DNA from: JAWKXU01 sp020446465
Lineage (GTDB): Bacteria > Pseudomonadota > Alphaproteobacteria > Sphingomonadales > Sphingomonadaceae
Assembly (NCBI GenBank): GCA_041396845.1
Contig: JAWKXU010000001.1
Location: 620,001-684,000 of the forward strand
DNA length: 64,000 nucleotides
Direction: 5' to 3'
Position 1 is the first letter of the stretch. Every line of letters begins with the position of its first letter. A program made the position numbers and the translations under genes. Shown here in pieces: positions 43,526 to 52,144 of the stretch. A model generated the notes under the pieces. The model worked only from the letters and a program-made list of their open reading frames with translations, was not told the DNA's origin and did not search any database.

Positions 43526-43870
43526 TCAGCCGAACAGTGGCGGCCCTTTTACGAGCCGGACGTTATGGGGGTAAGGGGTGTGCGGCGCGCGCGGTTGCCT
43601 GTGCAGTTCGGTCGCCATCGAGGCATGGGCAAGAGCGAGCAGCAATTGCATAAGGCGTAGCTCTGCCCCTTCGAGCGCGCCAAGGTCACGACCTTCGAAA
43701 AGTTTGATGGCGCTTTCGGCCTTTTCGAGCATCGCGTCGTAAAATTCGGTGATTTCCTCCATCGAGGCTTCTTCACGCCTTTCGCGCCGTTCCTGCACGC
43801 CGGGAACGGCCCAGTAACGCACGAATGGTTGTAACGATTCGAAGCCCGCAGGCAGGGTGGTATCGGGCAT
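43526..43870 (-). CDS. Small helical Rieske-partner protein (copy 1)
   Basis: A 114-residue, helix-rich protein that I cannot assign to a named family. It matches 59928-60278 along its whole length: LPxGFExLxxFV near the start, the RREEASMEEITEFYDAMLEKA helix (R-E-E-x-M-x-x-I-x-E-F-Y-D-A-M-L), a LLLALAHASMATE helix, and a PYPxxVRxxxGPxxFG tail. It is translated before the Rieske alpha gene here but after it in the other locus. Fixed association with Rieske alpha suggests an accessory or small subunit. Confidence 0.75.
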   Translation of the reverse strand: MPDTTLPAGFESLQPFVRYWAVPGVQERRERREEASMEEITEFYDAMLEKAESAIKLFEGRDLGALEGAELRLMQLLLALAHASMATELHRQPRAPHTPYPHNVRLVKGPPLFG

Positions 43871-44004
43871 TCAGGCACCTCCGGAACGTGGCAACACGTT
43901 ATATCCTGGCTATCAGACCTGCATTATTGCGGGAACTGGACCGGGTATCGCAACATCTCTCCCGACGTTGCGCATGGCATTTAATGCTGCCTTGCTGTTT
44001 GCCG

Positions 44005-44036
44005 TGGACTAGTCCAAAACTGACCAAATAGTCAAA
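44005..44036. promoter_or_regulatory. Double operator: TGGACTAGTCCA and GACCAAATAGTC (site 3)
   Basis: A perfect 12-bp palindrome TGGACTAGTCCA (44005-44016) is followed after 3 nt by CTGACCAAATAGTCAAA (44020-44036), a one-mismatch version of the window's recurring palindrome. Both sit between the divergent Rieske-partner operon (minus) and an SDR gene (plus) and could control both. Confidence 0.5.
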
Positions 44037-44081
44037 CCAATTTTGGCAGTAAGCATACTGCATCACGCTGAGGAGAATATC

Positions 44082-44837
44082 ATGAAAGGCCTGAATGGAA
44101 AGTCGATTGTTGTCACAGGCGGGGGCAGTGGAATTGGCGAAGCGGTTGCGATGATGCTGGGCGAAGCCGGATGTTCGGTCACTGTCGCCGACCTCAATGG
44201 AGAGAAGGCAAAAGCCGTGGCCCAGGCCATTACCGATGCAGGGGGAACGGCGCAGGACATAAGCGCTGACGTATCGGACGAGGCGTCCGTGAAGGCGATG
44301 GTGAACGCTGCTATTTCCGCGTATGGAAAGCTCGACGGTGCATGCAATGCGGCAGGTGTGCCGCAGCGTGGCAAGCTGCTCCACGAAGTCGAACTGGATG
44401 AGTGGGACTTTTGCCACGGCGTAAATTTGCGCGGCCTGTTCCTCTGTGTGAAAAATGAAATCGCCGCAATGCTTGAAAACGGCGGCTCGATCGTCAACGT
44501 CGTGTCAACCGCTGCTGTTGTCGGTTTTCCCAATGGGGCCGAATACTGCGCGAGCAAGGCAGGCGCAGCAGGCCTGACCCGTGGCGCGGCAGTAGATTAT
44601 GCAACAAAGGGCATCCGCATTAACGCTGTTCTGCCCGGCGGAACGCTGACACCGATGCTGAAGGGCGCGATGGAAGTTGACCCCGGCCTTGAACCGGCGC
44701 TTGCGGCAGTCCATCCCATGAACAGGTTTGCGCAGCCGACGGAAATTGCAGGCGCGGTGCGCTGGCTGCTTTCCGATGAAGCAAGTTTCACAACGGGCGC
44801 GAGTTTTGCGGTCGATGGCGGACATTCCGCCGTCTGA
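44082..44837 (+). CDS. Short-chain dehydrogenase/reductase
   Basis: A 251-residue classical SDR. TGGGSGIG near residue 13, Asp at the end of beta-2 (VADLNG), NAAG, VVSTAA, YCASKAG with the catalytic Tyr and Lys, and a C-terminal TTGASFAVDGGHSAV. The ATG at 44082 follows GAGGAGA. It is divergent from the Rieske operon. It could act as the cis-diol or hydroxyl dehydrogenase after Rieske oxygenation. Confidence 0.92.
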   Translation: MKGLNGKSIVVTGGGSGIGEAVAMMLGEAGCSVTVADLNGEKAKAVAQAITDAGGTAQDISADVSDEASVKAMVNAAISAYGKLDGACNAAGVPQRGKLLHEVELDEWDFCHGVNLRGLFLCVKNEIAAMLENGGSIVNVVSTAAVVGFPNGAEYCASKAGAAGLTRGAAVDYATKGIRINAVLPGGTLTPMLKGAMEVDPGLEPALAAVHPMNRFAQPTEIAGAVRWLLSDEASFTTGASFAVDGGHSAV

Positions 44838-44935
44838 TTTCGGGCCGAGTGAAGGGCAGGCGCGATACGTTACGCGCCTGCCGCTTGACCGGGAACATGT
44901 TCAGGTTGCCGGTTGGTGAGTGTTCACCACCGATT

Positions 44936-45448
44936 TCAATTGTTGAACAGACTGGCCCGCATCTTTTCCAGACGCGCAACTTCTGAAGGCTCGGTCTCGA
45001 AACCGGACCCAAGCCAGGCTGCTCGCCCAAAGTCCAGCGTCTTGCGGTTCTGCACCAGAGCGATGCGGGCAATGACCTTGTAGTTCGGGTCGCCCTTGCG
45101 CGTGTCGAGCACATCACACACCGCAGCCAGAAGGTCAGCGCGTGCATCGTCCATTTCAATGGGCGTGGAAGGGCCTTTGGCTTCGACAGCGGCGGCTGTT
45201 TCGATCGCCGGTTCAAGCCCGGTATCGGACATGGCGGCAGCTATTTCTCTCGCCATGGTCAAGGTAGCGTTCAACTCACCGCGGGCAATGGCCTGCGCGG
45301 CCGGCAATATCTCGCGCACCTGATTGACAGTGGCCATGGCAAGGTGGAGCTGCTCTGCCGCAACGGTGCCGCCGTCTTTCTGCTGTGCGGCCACATTGGA
45401 CATTGCGTTGGTTGCGACGCGCAGCCGCAAGTCGATACCCGGATTCAT
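44936..45448 (-). CDS. DUF6285 protein (kinase partner, copy 2)
   Basis: A 170-residue helical protein, paralogue of the one at 35550-36065: EQLHLAMATVNQVREILP and a C-terminal RAAWLGSGFETEPSE match that copy. The ATG overlaps the kinase stop by one base (TGATG), the same junction as in copy 1. It is the last gene of the LLM/kinase/DUF6285 operon. No function is known. Confidence 0.75.
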   Translation of the reverse strand: MNPGIDLRLRVATNAMSNVAAQQKDGGTVAAEQLHLAMATVNQVREILPAAQAIARGELNATLTMAREIAAAMSDTGLEPAIETAAAVEAKGPSTPIEMDDARADLLAAVCDVLDTRKGDPNYKVIARIALVQNRKTLDFGRAAWLGSGFETEPSEVARLEKMRASLFNN

Positions 45449-46662
45449 CAGAGAACCTCCTCAAGCGTGGAGCAAAGGCTGGCGGCGATCCCGTTGCCGA
45501 TCATGGACAGCCACGCCACGGTTACGTCCTGGTGGGTCTTGCCCAGACGTGCTGTGCGCCAGCCTGTCGCGTGCATGGTAATCACTGACATGAAATCATT
45601 GAACACGCGGAAATATTTCAGACGGAACGGATCTACCGTCAGGCCCGATACTTTCTCGTAACGCTCAAGGAATTCATCCGTTGGCAAGATGCCGCAGGCA
45701 AGGAATGTCTTTCCGTCTTCGGCATAATGGCCAAAGTGTGCGCCGGTAGTCCAGCACAAGTCCTGATGGCGGTCGCCCAATACGGCGAGTTCCCAGTCCA
45801 GCCATGCGGTGATTTTCTGGGTGTCCTCGTCATAGAGGAAATTGCCAGCGCGAAAATCGCCATGGACAAGCGAGACATGGTCGAGCGGAACGGCGTTCTC
45901 GATCAGCCAGTTATATGCGACGTTGATCAGCGGTTCGTTGACCGGGCGGTCCTCTTCCCATACCCGGCGCCACCAGTTGACCTGTTTGACCATGGCTTCG
46001 GTCGATCCGGTCTTGGGCACGTCGAAGGACGGGAGTTTGGCAATCTGTTCCGGTGTGGGCGTATGGACCCGCGCCATTGCCTCGATAAACTGTTCGGCAA
46101 TGATCGGGCGCAGTTCGGGGCCGTAATTGGTGCCGATGCCTGTCACTTGCTTTGAGGGGTTCTTGCTGGGGCGCGTGACACCGTTGACAAAGCCATAGAC
46201 AATGGCCGGCTCCGGCAAATGCGAACCGTCAGGGTCAAGCCAATAACAAGGCGGGACAGGGATCGTGCCTTCCATGGCACTGATGGCTTCAAATTCACGG
46301 CGACGGCTGGTTTCGACGATGGATTCAGGCGGCTGCATCCGCAGGGCCATCGGCGTCAAACGCTTGTCCCCGCCTTCAAACCCATTCCATTCAAGATCAA
46401 AGGCGATCTGGATTTTGGAGGCACCGCCTTGCAACCAGCGGGCGTTGCGAATGGTGAAATCGCCTTTGTAATTGCTGGCAATCAACTCGCGCAGCTTGTC
46501 GACAATCTCTTCAAGCGTGAAGGGTTTGTAACCGCGGCCGGAGCGCAAGCGCATCTTGCGGCTCATGACCCAGTCGATTTCCGCTTCGGTGGGGAAGCGG
46601 GCGCGAATATCGTCAATAAACGCCTCTGTCGGGGCGCTACGCAGGTCTATCTGTTCTGTCAC
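45448..46662 (-). CDS. APH/ChoK-fold phosphotransferase (copy 2)
   Basis: A 404-residue kinase-fold protein, closely related to copy 1: VSLVHGDFRAGNFLYDEDT and ITAWLDWELAVLGDRHQDL carry the catalytic and metal residues; VTGIGTNYGPELRPIIAEQF matches in the middle. Both copies start with a DLRxxPTEAFIDDIRxRFP segment. It is encoded between an LLM oxidoreductase and DUF6285. A hydroxyacyl-CoA or alcohol kinase is the favoured reading. Confidence 0.88.
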   Translation of the reverse strand: MTEQIDLRSAPTEAFIDDIRARFPTEAEIDWVMSRKMRLRSGRGYKPFTLEEIVDKLRELIASNYKGDFTIRNARWLQGGASKIQIAFDLEWNGFEGGDKRLTPMALRMQPPESIVETSRRREFEAISAMEGTIPVPPCYWLDPDGSHLPEPAIVYGFVNGVTRPSKNPSKQVTGIGTNYGPELRPIIAEQFIEAMARVHTPTPEQIAKLPSFDVPKTGSTEAMVKQVNWWRRVWEEDRPVNEPLINVAYNWLIENAVPLDHVSLVHGDFRAGNFLYDEDTQKITAWLDWELAVLGDRHQDLCWTTGAHFGHYAEDGKTFLACGILPTDEFLERYEKVSGLTVDPFRLKYFRVFNDFMSVITMHATGWRTARLGKTHQDVTVAWLSMIGNGIAASLCSTLEEVL

Positions 46663-46698
46663 TTACGCATCCTTGGTGATAAGATCTGGCTGTCGCAG

Positions 46699-47733
46699 TC
46701 AGTCAAGCGGTGCGAGCAGCGGGTCAAGCCGGTCGAGCGGAATGCCGTGGACGACGATGCCGTCAGCACCCGCGTTGAGATAGCCTTCCAGCCGGGCAAG
46801 GCAGTTGTCAACGTCGCCAGTGGCCGCCCCTTCGGCCAACCATTCGGGCGGCAGCATCGCTGCGGCCTCTGCCATTCTTCGTTTCATGTCGCTGATGTCG
46901 CTTGGCCCATAATCCAGCTTTGCAAGGCCAGTTGCGACGACCTTTTCCATCGGCGCTTCGTCCCACTGGTTGGTCTTGAGTATAGGCAAGGCCAGTTCGC
47001 GGTGCATGAAATAGGAAACAGCGCGCGCCTCCAGCACGCCCTGGCGGATTTCATCTGGCAGATAGTCAGGGGCGGTCACAACAGTTGCCATGACTTTGAT
47101 TGCCGCCGGATCGCGCCCCGCTTCGCGTGCGGCCTTGTGAACAATCTCGACCGAACGCGATACGCCTTCGTAAGTCAGAAACGGGTGCAACAGCAGCCCA
47201 TCGCAGTGGGCGCCAGCCAGTGAAAGGGTCTTGGGACCAACTGCACCCATGATGATCGGCGGCGGGTTGTCGCAGGCATGGGCGAGCTGCATTTCCGGGA
47301 ACTCTCCAGCCGGACCGCTGTAGCTTACTGTTTCGCCGGCCCAGAGCTGGCGCAGAATGCCGATCATGTCCGCCATGCCGGCATTGTTGAGCACTGGAAT
47401 GCCGAGTTTGCGGAACTGCCCCGGCACACCGCGTCCAAACCCCAGCGTGAACCGCCCACCGCTCAATGTTTGCATCGTGGCGCCCATGCCAGCCAGAACC
47501 AGCGGATGACGGGTGCCGAAATGGGTCAGGCCAGCTACCAGATCGACGCGATCCGTCACTTGCGTAAGCGCGCCGATGACAGACCCCAGCTCCTTGGTTT
47601 CCCAGCGTTCGGAAAGCAGCACGCCGCCTAATCCAAGTTTTTCCGCCACACGGGCCTGATCGAGACCCGCACGCGCATCGGCGGCATGGCCGGGCAGGAT
47701 ATAGGCATAGAGATCTTCACGGCGTAGCGTCAC
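46699..47733 (-). CDS. Luciferase-like (LLM/F420-type) oxidoreductase
   Basis: A 344-residue TIM-barrel protein of the bacterial luciferase superfamily: VAEKLGLGGVLLSERWETKELG, HFGTRHPLVLAGMGATMQ, GGRFTLGFGRGVPGQF. Its pattern is that of F420-dependent or FMN-dependent LLM oxidoreductases. It is shorter than and only distantly like the LimB-type protein at 31894. It is first gene of a minus operon with kinase and DUF6285. Cofactor (FMN or F420) cannot be decided by eye. Confidence 0.87.
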   Translation of the reverse strand: MTLRREDLYAYILPGHAADARAGLDQARVAEKLGLGGVLLSERWETKELGSVIGALTQVTDRVDLVAGLTHFGTRHPLVLAGMGATMQTLSGGRFTLGFGRGVPGQFRKLGIPVLNNAGMADMIGILRQLWAGETVSYSGPAGEFPEMQLAHACDNPPPIIMGAVGPKTLSLAGAHCDGLLLHPFLTYEGVSRSVEIVHKAAREAGRDPAAIKVMATVVTAPDYLPDEIRQGVLEARAVSYFMHRELALPILKTNQWDEAPMEKVVATGLAKLDYGPSDISDMKRRMAEAAAMLPPEWLAEGAATGDVDNCLARLEGYLNAGADGIVVHGIPLDRLDPLLAPLD

Positions 47734-47773
47734 GACAAACTCTCCCTTACCGACATTGTGTCAGCGCAATTAA

Positions 47774-47792
47774 TTTGACCATACGGTAAATA
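47774..47792. promoter_or_regulatory. Operator-like site upstream of the LLM-kinase operon (site 4)
   Basis: TTTGACCATACGGTAAATA contains ACC-4-GGT with TTGACC/GGTAAA arms (5 of 6 paired). It lies 40 bp upstream of the LLM start, where a bound repressor would cover the promoter. Confidence 0.45.
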
Positions 47793-47849
47793 CAAAGGGT
47801 GGCAAGTGCAACAGTGATGGCACGCATGTGCTGGTTCGGCAAACGGAAA

Positions 47850-47877
47850 CTCCCCGGCAGATTGTTCCGCCGGGGAG
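47850..47877 (-). terminator. Intrinsic terminator of the HsaA-like gene
   Basis: CTCCCCGGC (47850-47858) and GCCGGGGAG (47869-47877) form a perfect 9-bp GC-rich stem with a 10-nt loop. On the minus strand it is followed by TTTCCGTTT. It lies 80 nt beyond the stop of the flavin monooxygenase gene. Confidence 0.65.
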
Positions 47878-47956
47878 TAATGTCACACGTTATATGATTT
47901 GCCGCAGCAGGGCTGTGTCAAATGAAGTGATAACCTCTGACGCAGCCCACCAACGG

Positions 47957-49120
47957 TCAAACCGGGCACTGGGGCGCCATGCCGAGCAGAACACGGCCAT
48001 AGGCTTCCATTGCAGTATCGAGATCGAGGAAGCCGTGGACGCGCAGCACGCTGATATCGCGATAGAAACGCTGTAACGGGCAATCCCTGCGATATGCGGC
48101 ACCGCCAGCGCCAAGCATCAGTTTCTGGATGTGGTCATGGCAGAAATCAGTCATAAGACCTACGCGGGCGCGGATCGCAGCGCGGCGTTCGACAGCGCCG
48201 ATCTTTTCATGGGTCGCGCTGTTCAGAAGTTCGATATAATCGTCCATCAGAAGTTCAGCAGCGGAAGCGGCGGCTTGCGCTTCGCCAACGCGAATTTGCT
48301 GTGCCTGTTTGTCGAGAACCTTTTGCGCGATCTGTGCGGAATAGCGCTCTTCAGTCAGTTTCTTGAACCCGTCTGCCGCGCCGCGCAGTGCGCCCACGGT
48401 GACTGGCACGGTTTCGCCCATGACGAAGGGCAATAGCGGGATTGAGTAGATCGGGTTGGCGTGGACTTTGCCGCCCGGCGAATTGCCATTCAGCAAATCC
48501 TGCACGGCAACGGTATGGTAGGCAGGAACGAAAACGTCAGTCAGTTCGATGTCGCCGCTGGAGGTGCCTGCCATCCCGGCAACATCCCAGCTGTTTTCGA
48601 TCACTTTGACGTTCGATGCCGGGGTGAGGAAGCCCAGAGCGCCCTGAACTTTACCATCCACCATCAGAAGCCCGCTGCCCAGATACCATTCTGCGCGCGA
48701 ACTGCCGGAGTTGTATTGGCTTTTGCCGTTGATGATGTAGCCACCGTCAACCGGGGTCAGGGTGAATTGCGGTGCAACCGTGCCCGCCATCAGGACGTAT
48801 GGGCCGTTGGCAAAGACTTCTTCCTGCGATTCGAGCGGGAAGAGCGAGTGAATGAAGTTGTGCCCAATGTAGAACGACGTAACCCAGGCCGTGGATGTGC
48901 ATTCCTTGGCAATTTCATAAACCACGCGGGCCATCGTGCCGTATTCAAGTTCATGACCACCCCATTTTTTGGGGACCATGATTTCCATCAATTGTGCATC
49001 GCACAGGGCATCAATTACGGCATCGCTTGGCTTGCCGTTTTTGTCGGTATTGTAGGCTTCTTTTGCGACCAGTGGCGCGATTTCACGTGCGCGACCAATG
49101 AGTTCTTCCGAAAGGCTCAT
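47957..49120 (-). CDS. HsaA/DszC-like flavin-dependent monooxygenase (acyl-CoA dehydrogenase fold)
   Basis: A 387-residue group D flavin monooxygenase. It has the acyl-CoA dehydrogenase fold (MEIMVPKKWGGHELEYGTMARVVYEIA near residue 45) but lacks the dehydrogenase YxGTxxIQ end. The SSTAWV-like CTSTAWVTSFYIGHN segment and the GAGGAAYRRDCPLQRFYRDI C-terminus are typical of HsaA and p-hydroxyphenylacetate hydroxylase C2 types, which hydroxylate phenols using FMNH2 supplied by a separate reductase. It is divergent from a LysR regulator. It may make the catechol that the extradiol enzyme cleaves. Confidence 0.85.
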   Translation of the reverse strand: MSLSEELIGRAREIAPLVAKEAYNTDKNGKPSDAVIDALCDAQLMEIMVPKKWGGHELEYGTMARVVYEIAKECTSTAWVTSFYIGHNFIHSLFPLESQEEVFANGPYVLMAGTVAPQFTLTPVDGGYIINGKSQYNSGSSRAEWYLGSGLLMVDGKVQGALGFLTPASNVKVIENSWDVAGMAGTSSGDIELTDVFVPAYHTVAVQDLLNGNSPGGKVHANPIYSIPLLPFVMGETVPVTVGALRGAADGFKKLTEERYSAQIAQKVLDKQAQQIRVGEAQAAASAAELLMDDYIELLNSATHEKIGAVERRAAIRARVGLMTDFCHDHIQKLMLGAGGAAYRRDCPLQRFYRDISVLRVHGFLDLDTAMEAYGRVLLGMAPQCPV

Positions 49121-49245
49121 GCTTCTCTCCCAATCAAGGCGAATGTCTGTCAGTCAGCGGTATGCTCCGCGATTTCAACCGACGGTGCGGCATGGGGTAA
49201 AGCACGGTGGGTTAAATCAATAAAACAAATAGATTGTATTTTTAG

Positions 49246-49264
49246 TATATGATAAATTGATATA
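49246..49264. promoter_or_regulatory. AT-rich inverted repeat between the monooxygenase and LysR genes
   Basis: TATAT (49246-49250) and ATATA (49260-49264) flank GATAAATTG in a markedly AT-rich stretch (49215-49266) of an otherwise GC-rich window. It is in the divergent gap and about 30 bp before the LysR start, where LysR proteins usually bind. Confidence 0.4.
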
Positions 49265-49294
49265 TTGGGGTCTTCAGGCACACCGGAGAATGTC

Positions 49295-50263
49295 ATGAGC
49301 CATGTCGATCCAGAGCGGAGCCTTCGCGCCGTGAACCTCAACCTGCTGCCTGTTCTGCGCGAATTGCTGCGGGAAAAGAATGTCACCCGCGCTGCTGAAA
49401 AACTCAACATGACCCAGTCCGCAGTCAGTGAGGCATTGGGCCGCCTGCGCATCCAGTTTCGCGACGAACTGCTGGTACGGGTTGGGCGAAAGATGGTGCC
49501 GACCCGCACGGCGCAGGCACTGGCACCCAAAGTCGAAGACCTGTTGCTGGGGATGGAAGATCTCTTCAAACCAAGCCGCTTCGATCCTGCGGAGGTTGAG
49601 CGCGAGTTTCTGATCGCCACGGGTGATACCGCGGCGCTGGCGCTGAGCGATGAGTTCATCAGCCGGCTGAGCGCGCAGGCGCCACGAACTTCGGTCCAGT
49701 TCCTGAGCATCCAGTATGTCACGCGGCGGGATCTGGAAGAGGGCAAGATAGACCTGCTGATAATTCCGCGCGGAATCATCCCACAGTCGATCTTCGATGA
49801 AGAAGGGCTGGAGTGGGCGCTGGTCTATCGTGAGGAATGGGTCTGTATCGCGCGCAAGGATCATCCCGAGTTCCGCGAGGGCATGACTCTGGACGCATTG
49901 AACCGGGCACCATCGGTTGCCTGCAGGCTGGATGAAAGCAGTTATCTCTATGGCGCTATTCCAGGGCGGCGCGGAACAGAACAATTGCGCGTGTCGCAGT
50001 TCACGCTGTTGCCGTTGATGGTCATGCAGTCAGACGCTGTCGCCATGGTTCAGCGGCACGTCGCCAACTGGTTTGCAGAGCATTTCCCGATCGACATTTT
50101 TGAAATGCCGATTCCGTTTCCCGAACTCGATGTCTGTGCCTTCTGGGCGCCGATACACAACAACGACCCGATGCATTCATGGTTGCGTGAACAGGTCGCC
50201 GATATTGCACGTACCTCGCGAAACCCCTGGTTTCCGCGCCCTTCCGGAAACCTTGCAGATTAA
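49295..50263 (+). CDS. LysR-family transcriptional regulator
   Basis: A 322-residue LysR protein. The winged HTH spans about residues 14-70 (LNLLPVLRELLREKNVTRAA, then LNMTQSAVSEALGRLR and DELLVRVGRKMVPT), most like the NodD branch. A periplasmic-binding-protein-like sensor follows. The ATG at 49295 has CGGAGAA upstream. It is divergent from the HsaA-like gene and probably activates it. Confidence 0.94.
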   Translation: MSHVDPERSLRAVNLNLLPVLRELLREKNVTRAAEKLNMTQSAVSEALGRLRIQFRDELLVRVGRKMVPTRTAQALAPKVEDLLLGMEDLFKPSRFDPAEVEREFLIATGDTAALALSDEFISRLSAQAPRTSVQFLSIQYVTRRDLEEGKIDLLIIPRGIIPQSIFDEEGLEWALVYREEWVCIARKDHPEFREGMTLDALNRAPSVACRLDESSYLYGAIPGRRGTEQLRVSQFTLLPLMVMQSDAVAMVQRHVANWFAEHFPIDIFEMPIPFPELDVCAFWAPIHNNDPMHSWLREQVADIARTSRNPWFPRPSGNLAD

Positions 50264-50359
50264 CGGGGAAGGGATGGCGGATCGACTGGAAACGTGGTGG
50301 TGGTTTGGGTAATCGACACGCAACCGACTTGACAGCGCGGGTCTGATCGCCCAATCGGG

Positions 50360-50375
50360 CTGACCAAATGGTCTA
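50360..50375. promoter_or_regulatory. Operator-like palindrome upstream of the FAD hydroxylase (site 5)
   Basis: CTGACCAAATGGTCTA: GACCA and TGGTC pair perfectly around AA. It lies 90 bp upstream of the hydroxylase start; a TATAGT (50423-50428) downstream may be its -10 box. This is the best-formed copy of the recurring motif. Confidence 0.55.
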
Positions 50376-50465
50376 ATGAATTGTTTTCCCGTATTCGGGA
50401 TTTGCGCGTGCCGGATTGGCTGTATAGTCCGGTTCCTGAAGGTTTGTATGTAAGGGGATGATACC

Positions 50466-52082
50466 GTGGAAGAAACTCCGGTCCTGATTGCGGGCGGCGG
50501 CCCGGTCGGCATGACGATGGCGCTTAACCTTGCCCGTTACAATGTTCCGTGCATCCTTGTTGAGCGTAATCCGGAAACGACGCGCCATCCCAAGATGGAC
50601 CTGACGAATGGTCGCAGCATGGAACTGTTCCACAGGTTGGGTATTACCGAACAACTGCGTGATGCAGGCGTGCCACGCGAAAACGATTTCGACATCCTCT
50701 GGATAACGAACATGGTCGGGCATGACCTGCACCGTTTCCATTATCCGTCTGCCAACGAAAAAGAGCGGATTGCGCGTGAAAAGAACGATGGCTCCTACGC
50801 TGCGCAGGCGCCCTTGCGTGTCAGCCAGGTGCAGATTGAGCCGGTTCTCAAGCGCGCCATTGATGCCAACCCGCTGATCGACGTGCGTTTCAATCATCGC
50901 TTTGAAGGGTTTGTCGATAACGGCCCGGATGGCGTGATTGCGGAAATCGTCAATTCGGACACCGAAGAAAGCACGACGATAAAGTGCCGGTTCCTCGCCG
51001 GGTGTGACGGTGGTGGAAGCCGCGTGCGCCGCCGGCTTGGCATTGACCTTGAAGGTCAGGAAAACGTGGCTGGCGCTTACATGGTTCACTATCGCACTGA
51101 CGACATAAACCTCATGCAGCGCTGGGGGCCGATCTATCATCTGCAGAACGGTGGCGGCACGATTATCGCCCAGAACGACCGTGATGTTTATACGCTGCAG
51201 GCATGGCTGTTGCCGGGCATGAACCCGGACGAGATGACGCCCGAAGGTGTGCTTGAAGGGTGGGTTGGCACGCATTTCGATTATGAGATATTGCAGGCGA
51301 ACCCGTGGTTCGCACACTTCGTGGTGGCGCAGCGTTATCGCGAAAAGAGCACGCTTCTGGCTGGCGATGCCGCGCACCAGTTCATTCCAACCGGCGGTTA
51401 CGGCATGAATTCCGGCATTGCCGATGCTGCGGGCCTGTCATGGGCGCTGGCGGCACAGATCCACGGCTGGGGCGGTGATGGGCTGCTTGACGCCTATGAT
51501 GCAGAGCGTCGCAACACCGCATGGTGGCACTTGCGCGCGGCAGAACGTCACATGGGTGTGCGTATCAAGATCAGCGAACTTTACGCAGAAGCAGGCGACC
51601 TGCTGGAAGAAGGACCGGAAGGCGATGCGCGCCGGGCTGATCTTGCCCGCAAGATTGTCGACCTCGGCAATGCCGAGAACGAAAGCTGGGGCATCGAATT
51701 TGGTTATCGCTACGATGCGTCGAATGCGATTGCGCATGAAGCCAACCCGCCAGAAATTGACCCGCTGACTTATCACCCCGGCACCTGGCCGGGTGTGCGT
51801 TTGCCGCATGTCTTCCTGGAAGATGGCGCTGCGCTCTATGACAAGCTGGGCCTCTTCTTCACGCTTGTCGCGCTGGACGATACGGACACTTCCGCCATCG
51901 AAGCGGCGGCCGGTGAACTTGGCGTGCCGATGGAAGTTCTGCGTCTTGACCGGCCCGACTTGCGCGGCATTTACGAACGCAACCTGATCCTTGTCCGGCC
52001 TGACCAGCACGTTGCCTGGCGCGGCGATTCTGCGCCCGACGACAGCAAGGCATTGCTGCAGATGGTGACGGGGAACGCCTGA
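50466..52082 (+). CDS. FAD-dependent aromatic hydroxylase, PheA/TfdB/MhpA family
   Basis: A 538-residue class A flavoprotein monooxygenase starting at GTG. FAD dinucleotide motif GGGPVG at about 12-17, the NTNGR-like DLTNGRSMELFHRLG, the DG motif (GCDGGGSRVRR), and the GD motif TLLAGDAAHQFIPTGGYGMNSGIADA. A C-terminal thioredoxin-like domain follows. Such enzymes hydroxylate phenolic rings with NAD(P)H. It is transcribed alone and converges on the TetR gene. Confidence 0.94.
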   Translation: MEETPVLIAGGGPVGMTMALNLARYNVPCILVERNPETTRHPKMDLTNGRSMELFHRLGITEQLRDAGVPRENDFDILWITNMVGHDLHRFHYPSANEKERIAREKNDGSYAAQAPLRVSQVQIEPVLKRAIDANPLIDVRFNHRFEGFVDNGPDGVIAEIVNSDTEESTTIKCRFLAGCDGGGSRVRRRLGIDLEGQENVAGAYMVHYRTDDINLMQRWGPIYHLQNGGGTIIAQNDRDVYTLQAWLLPGMNPDEMTPEGVLEGWVGTHFDYEILQANPWFAHFVVAQRYREKSTLLAGDAAHQFIPTGGYGMNSGIADAAGLSWALAAQIHGWGGDGLLDAYDAERRNTAWWHLRAAERHMGVRIKISELYAEAGDLLEEGPEGDARRADLARKIVDLGNAENESWGIEFGYRYDASNAIAHEANPPEIDPLTYHPGTWPGVRLPHVFLEDGAALYDKLGLFFTLVALDDTDTSAIEAAAGELGVPMEVLRLDRPDLRGIYERNLILVRPDQHVAWRGDSAPDDSKALLQMVTGNA

Positions 52083-52096
52083 TCCGGCAAACTGGC

Positions 52097-52134
52097 GCCC
52101 GCTCTCGCCGTTCCATGTGAACTAAAGAGCGGGC
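52097..52134. terminator. Stem-loop between convergent genes
   Basis: GCCCGCTCT (52097-52105) pairs perfectly with AGAGCGGGC (52126-52134) across a 20-nt loop in the 62-bp gap between the FAD hydroxylase and the TetR gene. It could serve both directions, though there is no strong T-tract. Confidence 0.5.
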
Positions 52135-52144
52135 CTGTCAGGCC

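Noticed and set aside
35550..46662. Aminoglycoside resistance genes (APH fold)
   Set aside because: Both kinases are paired with DUF6285 and embedded in catabolic operons; the fold is shared by many small-molecule kinases.
49201..49294. AT-rich stretch as an integration scar or attachment site
   Set aside because: No direct repeats, integrase, tRNA end or transposon ends are nearby; an AT-rich LysR promoter explains it.
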